Source: Flammula alnicola
Taxonomy: Eukaryota; Basidiomycota; Agaricomycetes; Agaricales; Strophariaceae
NCBI GenBank assembly: GCA_015499995.1
Contig: JADNRV010000004.1
Location: forward strand, 682,001-746,000
Direction: 5' to 3'
DNA length: 64,000 bases
The notes below the pieces were generated by a model that saw nothing but the letters and a program-made list of their open reading frames with translations, made no database searches and had not been told where the DNA came from. The position numbers were made by a program, and so were the translations under genes. Position 1 is the stretch's first letter; every line of letters begins with the position of its first letter. This document shows positions 10,898 to 21,660 of the stretch, piece by piece.

Positions 10898-13800
10898 ATG
10901 CCTATAGCCGCGACGAAAACCAAGGAGAATCAGCCACTAACACGGACAAGGTACGCAGGAACACGTCCTCATCCATCTAATGACGCGTCTCATCTCTTAA
11001 TTCGACGCGACTATAGCACTGAAACCGACGTGCGGCCGCCTCCCGCAGCAAAGAAACGTAAATTGGGACCCGCGCCGTCTTTTGGATCCCAACCCGTGTC
11101 AGAGCAGCCATCTTTCACCGAGGTACTTGAGCGGTTGAGGGAAGAGGGCGCTAATGGACAAGTCGGTGCGTGAATCCCTGGTATATTCTAAGAGGCATTG
11201 ACTGATCAGGCTTGGGTGCCCTTTCTAGACGCCGAAGGAGGGGCAGATCAGTGGGCTCGACCGGCTCTGCCTCAGCTGGATGAAAAACGGGATAGAATAG
11301 GCGAGTCATTCCGCTATTTCCTCGATGAATGTAGTCTCTGATATTTCTCCTCTCAGTATTTCAGCAAATCGATGTCGAGACGTCCTCAAATCATGATGGT
11401 TCAATTATCTTACGCATGTTCGGTGTCACAGAGGTATTGTGGCTCCTATAACCTTAACCGTAATGTCTGACAGCATTTTATGACAGGACGGAAACAGCGT
11501 ACTCGCTACTATCACGGATTTCTTACCGTACTTCTATCTTGCAGTTCCTCGCGGTTTCACAGAGGCTGATATAGAGCCTTTCCGCGACTACCTGAATGTA
11601 AGTGCCACATACAGCCTCGATGCATTGTTTCTGACTATATTCCTTCAGACCCATCTGAAGACGGAAGGGTTCTCAAGGTCGAACAAATCTCTAAGAAGAG
11701 CTTGTGGGGATACAGAGGCGAAGAGTGGCTACCCTTTTTGAAATTGACTCTCACAGATCCCAAAAGTGTCCCGAAGATTAGAGATGAGTACTTTACCTTT
11801 CTCAATATTCGGCTCCACAGGCTGACGATGGCCGTCTCATTACGCATCTTCGACCGAGGCGAATGTGACTTCCAAGGTTTATTCGATGGTGTCATCCCTA
11901 CTTTTGAAAGCAACATTGTTTTCACTCTCAGATTTATGATTGACACAAAGGTGAGATTTGTGTAAGAGATATATAGTCATACGGCATTCCTCACTCCATT
12001 TCACAAGGTTGTTGGAATGAACTGGATTGAAGTTCCTGCTGGAAAATATAAAATTACTCCGCCTGGAAGTAAACGATCAACCTGTCAACTGGAAATATCT
12101 CTCAGGTACAGGTGTTTCATATCTGTATATGGAGAACTATGCTGAGATGCTCCTTGTAGATACGATGCCTTTGTCTCGCATGCCCCTGATGGTAATTGGT
12201 CGAAGATCGCACCCTTGCGAATCCTCAGTTTCGATATTGAGTGCGCAGGACGAAAGGGTATCTTCCCCGAGGCGTCTGTGGACCCTGTGATCCAAATAGC
12301 CAACATGGTCACTCGCCAAGGTATTCTCTTCTTGCGTGAATCTTTCCCGTTCTTATACATGGATGTAATAGGCGAACAGAAACCTTTTATTCGAAATGTG
12401 TTTACTTTGAATACTTGCTCTCATATCGTCGGTTCCCAAGTCCTGTCATTCGACGACGAAGCAAATATGTTGCAATCTTGGAGAGATTTTGTAGAACAGG
12501 TTGATCCAGATGTCGTTATTGGATACAACATTGCTGGATTCGATTTTCCATACCTCATCGATCGGGGCAAAGCTCTGAAAGCCGCTCGGTTTCCCTACCT
12601 TGGCAGAATGAAAGGTTCGCTCTTTACTTAATACTTCTCTGTTGAATCACGTTGATAACAATGTTGGTCTTTGGCATAGGCTTGAGAACGGAGACCAAGA
12701 GCACTCATTTCTCGTCGAAGGCCTACGGACAGAGGGACTCGAAAGATACGCCGCTTTATGGAAGACTCCAATTGGATGTTCTCCAATTCATGCAGCGTGA
12801 ACACAAACTTCGAAGTTACACACTGAACTCAGTTTGCGCCCAGTTCCTTGGAGAACAGAAAGAGGATGTGCATCACTCTGTGATCACAGATTTACAGAAT
12901 GGTACTCCCGAGTCAAGGCGTCGCTTGGCGGTGTATTGTTTGAAGGTAAGATTCCTGACTGTTCTTGTAACTCTCATCTGATGGTTGGGCTGTAGGATGC
13001 ATATCTTCCTCAACGCCTGCTAGACAAGTTGATGTGTTTCGTCAACTATGTTGAAATGTCTCGTGTTACTGGAGTGCCATTCAATTACCTTTTATCGAGA
13101 GGCCAGTCTATTAAAGTCTTGTCCCAACTCTATCGTAAAGCGAATGAAGACGAGTATCTTGTTCCCGCTGGAAAGGGCGAAGGTGTGATTCTCTCCTCTC
13201 ATGGGTGGCAGAGAGCCGTTTTACTGACTCTCAAATAAAGGCTCGGACGAACAGTATGAGGGAGCTACTGTCATTGAACCTAAGAAAGGCTATTACAAAG
13301 TTCCAATTGCGACTCTTGATTTCAGTTCTCTATATCCTTCCATCATGATGGCGCACAATTTGTGCTATACCACACTCGTCGAAAAATCGACCATCGATCG
13401 CCTCAACCTTGTCAAAGACGTTGACTATATTCAGACACCCAACAATGGTCTGTGTTCAATGACTGACTCTTGACAATACCTATCTCATATTGTTCACATA
13501 TTCATAGATCTCTTCGTTACCGCTGCGAAGCGGAAGGGTTTGCTTCCTACTATTTTGGAAGACCTTATCTCTGCTCGTAAGCGAGCAAAGGCTGACCTCA
13601 AGAAAGAAACGGATCCTTTCAAGAGAGCCGTGTTAGACGGTCGACAACTGGCTCTCAAGGAAAGTCTATTTTTGAAAATACCGGTTTGTTCTGTCTCCAA
13701 ATGCTTATTATGTCTTGTTTAGATCAGCGCCAATTCTGTGTATGGTTTTACTGGCGCAACAATCGGCAAACTGCCTTGTCTGCCCATTTCATCAAGTGTA

Positions 13801-15432
13801 ACGGCATATGGTCGGCAGATGATCGAGAAGACGAAACGGGTTGGTGTCTTTGCCATCAATTTGCGTTTCTTGGTTAATAAGCATTTTTATAGGAAGTGGA
13901 AGCGGAGTACTGCACAGCAACTGGCCACTCTCATGATGCTGAAGTCATCTATGGCGATACCGATTCCGTCATGGTTAAATTTGGCCCCACCGATTTATCA
14001 AAGGTCATGGCCCTTGGTAAGTCCGAGCTACACTCCCGCCCTTGAAGGTCTAAACGAATGCATTGTTACAGGTCGCGAAGCAGCCGCCTTGGTTACAGCC
14101 AAATTCATCAAACCTATCAACCTCGAGTTCGAGAAAGTTTATTATCCGTACTGCTTATTAGTAAAAAGCGTTATGCCGGCCTTTACTGGACCAAAACAGA
14201 CAAATACGACAAGATGGATGCGAAGGGTATCGAGGCAAGTTCCATGAAGATCATCGTTCTCGTGTGTTATAATGCTATATCTAATGCCACTTTTTAGACC
14301 GTTCGTCGAGATAATTGTCGTTTGGTTTCGACTGTCATTGAAACTTGTCTGCACAAAATGCTGATTGACCAAGACGTTAAAGGCGCAGAAGAGTAAGCTG
14401 CATCAGTCCGTTATCCTGGCATGCCTCAACCATGGTTATTGTTCAGGTTTACCAAACGAATAATTTCGGACCTATTGCAAAATAAAGTGGACATGTCGCA
14501 GTTGGTCATCACAAAGGCTCTCTCCAAGACAGGTACACGTCTATTATGCCATCATCGTATGAGTGCCTTTCTCATGACATTGTCTTCAGAATATGCTGGC
14601 AAGCAAGCGCACGTTGAACTCGCAGAGAGGATGAAACAACGTGACGCTGGTATGAATCCTTTACAATGGCAATGCATTCCCTGCTTTACATATCATTAAC
14701 AGGTTCTGCGCCTGCACTCGGTGACCGGGTCGCCTACGTTATAATCAAAGGAATCAAAGGCGCTGCCGCCTACGAAAAATCGAAGATCCGATATATGTCC
14801 TTGAGAACAATATCCCAATCGACACCAAATACTATCTAGAAATCAACTGTCGAAACCCCTCTTGCGAATCTTCGAGCCAATATTGGGCGAAAGAAATGCT
14901 GCTTCATTATGTTCGTCGCCACATTTTCTTTGTCTAACGCTTACTAATTCGCGCGTTTGTAGTATCTGGCGACCACACGCGCACCATTCAAATAGCTACT
15001 CCGACTGTGGGTGGCCTCATGAAGTTCGCAGTAAAGACGGTTACTTGTCTTGGGTGCAAAACTCCCTTAAGAGGCAAAGATCCAGTGCGTGACTTTGATC
15101 TAAGCTAATTCCACCACTCATGTCTTTTCAGACGGCGCTTTGTGTAAAAACTGCAAACCTCGGATGCAGGAATTGTATCAGAAGCAAGTTCTCTCGACAT
15201 CTGAGCTGCAAGTTCGCTTTTCGCGTTTGTGGACACAGTGTCAGCGGTGTCAAGGTTCCCTCCATCAGGTATTGTTTAACGCCATCTGCACCGTCCATCG
15301 CTAAAGTCTACTTTGCAGGACGTTCTATGTACAAGCAAAGATTGCCCGATTTTCTATATGCGGAAAAAGGCACAAAAAGACGTAGAAGACGCAAACACAG
15401 TCCTTGAACGCTTCGATGGCGATGACTGGTGA
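10898..15432 (+). CDS. POL3: DNA polymerase delta catalytic subunit
   Basis: Family-B replicative polymerase with 3'-5' exonuclease. From the N-terminus: basic [18 protein letters not shown]; exonuclease motifs [16 protein letters not shown] and [15 protein letters not shown]; palm motif A in [17 protein letters not shown]; motif B DGRQLALK then [12 protein letters not shown]; motif [15 protein letters not shown]. The C-terminal metal-binding CysA/CysB modules follow ([48 protein letters not shown]). It ends DGDDW plus TGA 15430-15432. More than 15 short introns. Oddities: a GC-AG intron at 14235-14297, an apparent GA-AG intron at 13660-13722 inside motif B, and apparent missing bases near 14150, 14781, 14841 and 15085. 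POL3 is essential in all known eukaryotes, so the breaks are probably sequence errors rather than gene loss. Confidence 0.93.
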
Positions 15433-15526
15433 TGGATTCTTGACCTCTCTTTGCATTATTTAACTTATGACATTGTGTATTCGTTGATCTCATCACTTCC
15501 TTTTTGGTTTTGTAGCAATAATAGAA

Positions 15527-16080
15527 ATGCTATTTTATAGCCGGCTCATTATCTTCTGGGAGGATTTTCCGTCTCTCTCTGATACCAACTCCTGGATCCA
15601 GGGGCTGACATATATGCGCGCTTGGAGGTCTTTTTTGACAGATATCTGGCTCCCTGGATCATCCCAAGGCACGTCTATCCAGAAAAGCAAGTCAACGGGG
15701 TTGCCAATGGCGAGGTATTGGCTCGACGAGCAACACGATAAAGGCAACGCACTTGTGTCCCGCACTCGCAATTAAACGGCTGGTCCATATCCCATTCAGT
15801 GCTGGGGTAGAAGAAAGTCACTGGCACAACTATTCGTGAGCAAGCTTATGTCCCGGGATATTTTTGGAAACTACGCACAGGTGTCTCCCGGCTGAATGTC
15901 TTTCAAAGCCCGGAGGTGCCATTTGCATTGATCGGGAGAGGAAAGGTCGAATGCGACGTTCGGCTCGCAAGAATGATTGACTAATATCGGTTGTCAGATT
16001 TATCTGGTAGGGCCGAGGACAAGCATCCTCACGCACTGTATACAAGGTCACTGTTGAGTTCGATGTGATCGTTCCTGCCG
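15527..16080 (+). other. Unassigned possible coding remnant
   Basis: Plus-strand open segments with protein-like composition but no consistent single frame: 15527-15775 (contains SWIQGLTYMRAWRSFLTD) and about 15833-16070 (contains YVPGYFWKLRTGVSRLNVFQ and ALIGRGKVECDVRLAR, then a possible 26-nt gap). No start, stop or family can be fixed. It may be a degenerate gene or exons of an unrecognised agaricomycete protein. I do not recognise it. Confidence 0.25.
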
Positions 16081-16730
16081 CATTGAACAGAGGTATACGC
16101 CTTGTGACTTCTGGTTAGGCCTTTGAGCACCGACATAATTTCTCCAGCTTTAAATGCCTACGCGAATTAGTCAACACCCTCAAAAGAAAAGGGGAAAAGG
16201 AATACCTTGAGGCTCTTTAAAGACGACCTGAACTCCCCGGAGCGAACTCAACAGGAATTCGCGATGGGTCGGCGCATATGACTCCTGGGTGGGTTTCATA
16301 TTCAAAGCAATGATTCAGAAACCCGAGAAAGCAAAGGAGGGGGTTTTATATCCATGATCGACGCCTGTCTTTAGTTTTTACAGTACCTCTCATCTGTAAA
16401 TTCGGAATGAGCGTCCTCCGTTTGTCCTCCGTCTCCGCCTGATATTACACCCATTTGTCCAGACTGCTTGCAATTTGTCGTCCGTATGACCAGTGACTGG
16501 ACCCGCCTGTAACGTCGATCATCGATAAGATTCATTCAATGATTGTGGAGATCCAACCTGATCCAACGTTGAAGTGCGTTCAAGTAACTGGTAACTGCGC
16601 CCGTTTCCATTGGCCAAGCGTCGGAAAGTTTCTTACATAAGAGCCATACTCTTCATGACATGATTGGCACACAGTTTGCACACAGTCGTAACATTCGAGA
16701 TACATAAAATCGAACGACATCTGGATTGTA

Positions 16731-17118
16731 GATAGATATGCGTGCCAGGCAGCAAACAGGTATGTTGTATGGGGGCAGTCGCCTATCCAAACCGTCGATG
16801 ACCCTTTCCATGAGGTCTCAACCGACGGCGGACGCGCTCAAGTAACGCACATTTCCAGTTTAGGCACGTACGCGGTTTCCTAGTCGCGCATATTTTTATG
16901 GCATCACCACAGCGCAAAATTTGGCATAAAGCACGGAAACGCGTTAGTACATTTAAGGCGACGGTCGATAGATAGACATGCGTAAGAAGGCAGCAAATCT
17001 TAGGCGTGCAGGCTGTATGGGCATTCCTCCAACTTCAACGCGTCGATGCTGTATATATGTGAACCGATGCATGACCCGTTCCAGGGTCTCTCAGAGTCAA
17101 AGCCATTTCGACGCGCTC
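16731..17118. repeat. Imperfect direct repeat pair A
   Basis: Segment 16731-16838 reappears at about 16971-17118 in the same orientation, 240 bp away. Shared landmarks in order: GATAGAYATGCGT, AGGCAGCAAA, TGTATGGG, CGTCGATG, ACCC-TTCCA and GACGCGCTC. The second copy carries a roughly 20-bp insertion after CGTCGATG. No long open frame is shared. It looks like an old tandem duplication in non-coding DNA. Confidence 0.6.
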
Positions 17119-17234
17119 GGTAAACTGCCTTTAACGTTGACGTTCTTCGCTGGCCGAGCTACCGCAAAAAGGGCATCTGTGTATTCGTGGCTCGGTTTCG
17201 GTTTCATTTTTGGCAGCTTCGTTAGTGGTTCGAG

Positions 17235-17432
17235 GTTCCTTTCTGTTACCTCGGATGAGAAAGTGTGCTCGGCAAACACTTCAGGAAGTCTGCGTACTGT
17301 GGATCGCGTTCCCTTCTGTCTTTTCGACAGATTTTGGTTCCAGTTTCGTTTCTATTACCTCAGATGAGAAAAATACTCGGCAAGCAGCAAGTCTGCGTAC
17401 TGTGGATCGCGGTATTCCCTTCAGTCTTTTCT
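17235..17432. repeat. Imperfect tandem repeat pair B
   Basis: Two adjacent copies of about 90 bp (17235-17327 and 17345-17432, offset about 109 bp). They share TTACCTCRGATGAGAAA, CTCGGCAA, AAGTCTGCGTACTGTGGATC and CCTTC-GTCTTTTC. Several overlapping open frames cross them but none resembles a known protein. It is distinct from pair A just upstream. Confidence 0.65.
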
Positions 17433-18203
17433 ATGGGTCCCTTGATGCCGATAATCGCGACGTATGCGAGGACGGAAGATCCTCCTACTATCGCTGCCTA
17501 TGGTAGTATAAGTCGTGGAATGCTGGTTCATGAAAGTTGGGAGACATGCAAGTCTTTTCCCTTGTGGACCTGTGAAGGTCGCCGGTGACGGTGCTTTAAG
17601 AGTAACCATGGCAGATTGTTGAAAGACGATATGCTTGCTGTTGTTAGAGTTTTGTAATGCGAGAGAGGGTTCTGAAGAACGCAACGAGAGATTCGGCCTT
17701 TATACAAAGTCAGAGACACGATGACGCTCCAGGTGAGACCTGCTGGATCGACCGTGTTAGTCCTATTGCATCAAGGCTACTAAAGCTGTGATATCAATAC
17801 GAGCAAAACGACATCAAATCCGAAGAAAATCCCTATCACTGGGGAAGCCGTTACCGCGTGAGCCCAAGAAGACAGGTCTAGGAATTTAAGTTGTGGCATG
17901 AAGCACATCTACTGCAAGAGATGAATTAGTGCATGTATAAAGAATGTTGTATTTTTTTTTGCTAACGTGGAAGAGGTAGGTTGTTGGACATAGCCAGGTG
18001 ACGAAGGTAGCGATATGATGCGACGCGACGCGAACGCGTAGGAACGCGTCCACTAATTAAGTGTCAGGTGACGGTAACTGTCTATTTTCGGAGTTATAAC
18101 CTTAATGGCATAAACTGTACAGTTATAGATGCCAGATTTCGATGGACTGATTGAGAGCTCAGTATCATCATCGACAAGCCCATCTTCGACACCGACAACA
18201 GCA

Positions 18204-18688
18204 ATGGCCCCCACCAAAAAATCCAAGGCGACCAAATCCACCGAGTCCATCTCTGCGAGGCTCGCTCTCGTCGTTAAGTCGGGAAAATACACTCTGGGTT
18301 ACAAGTCCGCCCTCAAGCAGATGCGCAGCGGCAAAGGTGAGCTTTTTCTTCATCGTCTCTCGGGGACTGGAGCGTGAGGCTGAGAAGGTCCCTTGAACTG
18401 ATTTTTGTCTCCAACTAGCTAAGCTCGTGCTGATTGCCGGTAACTGCCCTCCTCTGCGCAAATCGGAGCTTGAGTACTATGCCATGCTCTCAAAAACCAC
18501 TGTGCACCACTTTGCTGGTACCAACGTCGCCCTTGGAACTGCTGCCGGAAAGCTTTTCCGTGTCGGGTGCGTTATGTGATTTTATTTCCTTGGGCATCCA
18601 ATTGACAGGAATTCTTTCTAGTGTCATGACTGTTAGCGACCAGGGCGACTCCGACTTGCTCAACTTCGCTGAGGGCAACGCCGCGTAA
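18204..18688 (+). CDS. RPL30: 60S ribosomal protein eL30
   Basis: Structural protein of the large ribosomal subunit. The ATG at 18204 gives [20 protein letters not shown], then [60 protein letters not shown] and [15 protein letters not shown], ending TAA 18686-18688. Length is about 110 residues, normal for the family. Two introns interrupt it, after RSGK and after KLFRVG; both are GT-AG and join in frame. An in-frame alternative ATG upstream would add a Ser-rich leader unlike any L30, so I use 18204. Confidence 0.96.
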
Positions 18689-19714
18689 ATGCATGCCGCC
18701 TTTGCGTATCTATGCTCTCGTTATGCTTTGGTCATGTCTTCGTATATATTCATGCACTATGCTTAACGTTGAACGCTCTTTATGGTGTTTGACCATTCGG
18801 CCTTCGCCAGGTCGTCGAAACCTTGATGTGTGTCCGTCAACTACGAAATCTGCTGCCCATTTGATTACATGCATATTGCTGTACTCCATGCAACTCTTCA
18901 AGGACACAGAAAATTGCACCAAGATACTGAGAGTCCTGTATTTTACCGGCGTGGCAATTACAACATAATTATTTCACCTCTGTCTCGTTTTCGCAAAAGT
19001 TCCCATGAAAACGCCATGCATCTGGAACGCTTTGATAATGTAGTCATTGACACAAAGTTATTTCATGCCCTCGAAAAGGCTTAGTTGGATTAGCGCGAGT
19101 CGAAGTCGTGGTACTTAGTGCGTTGGGGTTGTTCGTTCGAATCTCGCCCAATGCAATTCTGTGACCCGATTCCGCCCTAGCGAAACCTTTGGAGGAGCAA
19201 CCCGGGTCTCGAAGACAAGTAGCGTGCCGAACTGCCGAGCAGGGCAGCAAGACAACTTGTCGGCGCATCCAGGCGCGTGCTTGACGAATCAATGATTCAT
19301 CTGCAATGCCGATACCAGGACCAGGCAATGCCGACACCAGGCAATGCCGAAACCAGGCAATGATGTGCGGTCATGACCGTGGTCGACCCATGCATTGTGC
19401 CGCTATTTAGGCACGACGTCGCTACCTAGCGACTGGAGCCGAAGCTTCATGTCAGACAAGACATTCCAGGATATAGATATCTACCCTGCGAAACAAATCC
19501 TCAGTGCTGAGATCAAGCGCTGTGCGCTCCTCATGCGAGCCCCAGGACGTAGGCAACACAGATTGACCGAACCTGTTTTTGTGACTCGAAGTTGGGTTAA
19601 CTAATCTTTTGGGACCCTAGTTGTTTCCGGATCCGCGACCTGGTAGTCTCAGACCGATGCACAACTCATTCACCACACAAATGATATAGAAGCCGACCGG
19701 TGTCATTGAAATAT
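18689..19714. other. Intergenic eL30 to Arp9-like (convergent)
   Basis: About 1 kb between two 3' ends. It contains the minisatellite at 19303-19362 and short unrelated open frames. No gene is supported. Confidence 0.45.
19303..19362. repeat. Short minisatellite, 16-bp unit
   Basis: About three and a half copies of GCAATGCCGAYACCAG in direct order, with a 5-bp interruption (GACCA) after the first. It lies in intergenic DNA. Confidence 0.75.
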
Positions 19715-21449
19715 TTACAGTAAAGAAGGCGTCATCTCGATGATAGAGTGCGGGCCTCTGTAGGTATAATCTGCCTTCGAAACGTAGCTCTTGCCATTCG
19801 AGTCGCCGAATATAATCTAGGATGGCAAATGAACACAGTTCTTGTCATAAAATTGGCGAGGACTTACTTTTGCTGTTATACTTGACCCGAGGAAAGCAGC
19901 GTAACCGTTGCCCGTCTCTCGATATTCGGCGTAGTATTCGGGCACAGAAAGAACACGGATCGAGCGAGGCTGCAAATCCGTTACTAGTTCGGGACTACTG
20001 ATGAACGGTGCGAGCCGTGATTGAAGAGCCACGCCAATTCCTAGCAAACGAATTAAGAGAGAGCGCGTGTGATCGACAGATATTAAAAAAACGTACCTTT
20101 CACGTATCTCGTGATGTCGCCGGTCACGAACAAGCCTTGCCAGATATATTGGCGTTGGTCAACCTCCGTCTGACTGACTACCCGGCCGACGACGTCCTGA
20201 ATCGGTAACGGTTTCTCGGCTTCCAGTTTCAAGGCGCCTGTTCCAGGTAAATCGAGCAACAACGTAGGGTCGAAGAGTGGTTCGCAGAAACGATGGCGTT
20301 CCTTGCCGATTGTTAGCGAGTGATCGCGGAATTGCACCGTGATGAGGTCGAGGGCTTCGATTTCGCGAGCGCGCGCCTGCTCGGCGACGGTAGCCTTTGT
20401 GTTAAGCTTCTTCTTCATTCCGCTTTCGATGACGGCCCTCTCTTTACCTGCGACAACGATCGCTGCGATGTCCGTGACCCCCTCGTCCTCTGGTGCCGCA
20501 GTTTCGCCGGTTGAGGGTACCTTGATGTGATTTTCTTTCCACAATTGCTTCACCAGTTCAAGGAGAGTCGCGTGTAAGGACTCTGGGTCGAGTGGACTGC
20601 TCGGAGGCGATAGAGCATTTGTGATGGATTGGTTTGAGCGCAAAAGGTGGGCAACGTAGTTCTGGCAATGCCGAATGCCCAAGGAAACTTGGGTGCGTGC
20701 GGGGTGGATGATGAAACCGTCGTAGATGGGTGTTATGTCGGTTATTTCGTCGCCGATGTCGATGACGACGCCGCTCAGGCTATTGGCAGCGTATATCTGC
20801 GCCATGGGGCGTTCAAGAATGGCAAAGCCCGCAACATTGAACCGTTCGAAGAATATTTGGCATATGCGCTCGTAGCTGTCGCGAGAGATGACTGGAGTGA
20901 TGGAAAATAAGATTGGAGACTCGTTTTGTACGCGTCGACGTTGTAGTTGGTTGAAAAGAATGTATTTCCTGGATAACAATGCGGGTTTAGCTAGAAACTT
21001 TATTGTAGGGGACTTCACTCACCAGATGGCTTCTGCCTGAGTCCAGTCGCTGACATCTCCGTCGGCAAATGGCCAGGAGATGACGAGATCCTGTCCACTC
21101 GCTATCGCCTCATCGAGCTGCGTTCCAACTAAGTAGTCTTTTACACCAGCTGTTGGAACAACTGTTTGAGGAAATATCGATGTCGCGCGGCTAGTAGAAG
21201 CCAAAGGCTCTTCCGAGCTATTCCCGTTCAAGTTCGAGGTAGCATCCTGGAAGGCGTTTCTTCGCAGCCCAACACGAGCAGGAATTTCCTAATACACGTT
21301 CAAGTCAGTTGTCGGGTCTGCTGCTCCCGCAGATATCAGAAAACACGTACGATGGTGGGCGTTTTGAGGAGGTCGTGCAGTCCCAAACCTGCACGCACCA
21401 CTGTCCTTCCGACCTCGATGATTATAACGTTTGAGTCGCGGATGGACAT
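19715..21449 (-). CDS. ARP9: Actin-related protein, Arp9-like (SWI/SNF-RSC subunit candidate)
   Basis: Actin-fold protein; in fungi Arp9 with Arp7 or Arp42 stabilises the remodeller HSA helix. The ATG at 21449 gives MSIRDSNVIIIEVGRTVVRA, the first phosphate-loop strand, then LRRNAFQDATS. The second phosphate motif is VVIDIGDEITDITPIYDGF, and GYAAFLGSSITAKIIF near the C-terminus matches the actin G-AxLGSS segment. A long insertion rich in charged residues (GMKKKLNTKATVAEQARAR) sits before the last third, unlike conventional actin. The stop is TAA 19717-19715. Four introns. Assignment to Arp9 rather than another nuclear Arp rests on the insertion and divergence from actin, so the symbol is provisional. 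It is head-to-head with ERG7 (211 bp). Confidence 0.7.
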
Positions 21450-21660
21450 TTTGTAAGCCTGTTGCGCCGGAATACAACAATGTGATCAAGCCTGATCAAG
21501 CCTGGTGTTCAGGTTAGGGTCTAAATTGTGGTCACCCGATTTAGACTTGCCTTTCCGGGACAACAAATGGTTAATACTCTTCCCGTTTTGGTCATCGTAT
21601 GACCGCGAATTACTTGACCTCACTCTCAACACATATTTTCGTTTCTCTGAATTGACCGTC

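Larger units (their letters stand above)
16081..18203. other. Gene-poor stretch upstream of eL30
   Basis: Apart from the two repeat pairs I see no supported gene. The right end is the eL30 promoter, with a cluster ACGCG-ACGCG-ACGCGT-ACGCGT over 18023-18049, about 155 bp before the ATG, and a T-run near 17952. Confidence 0.4.

Noticed and set aside
10898..15432. POL3 as a genuine pseudogene
   Set aside because: Despite four frame breaks, every exon is otherwise fully family-like and splice sites are kept. An essential gene cannot be lost, and neighbouring BFR2, VMS1 and SNX41 show the same single-base pattern, which points to sequence errors.
19125..19150. tRNA T-arm-like sequence GTTCGAATC
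   Set aside because: No matching D-arm, anticodon stem or acceptor stem at the right distances.
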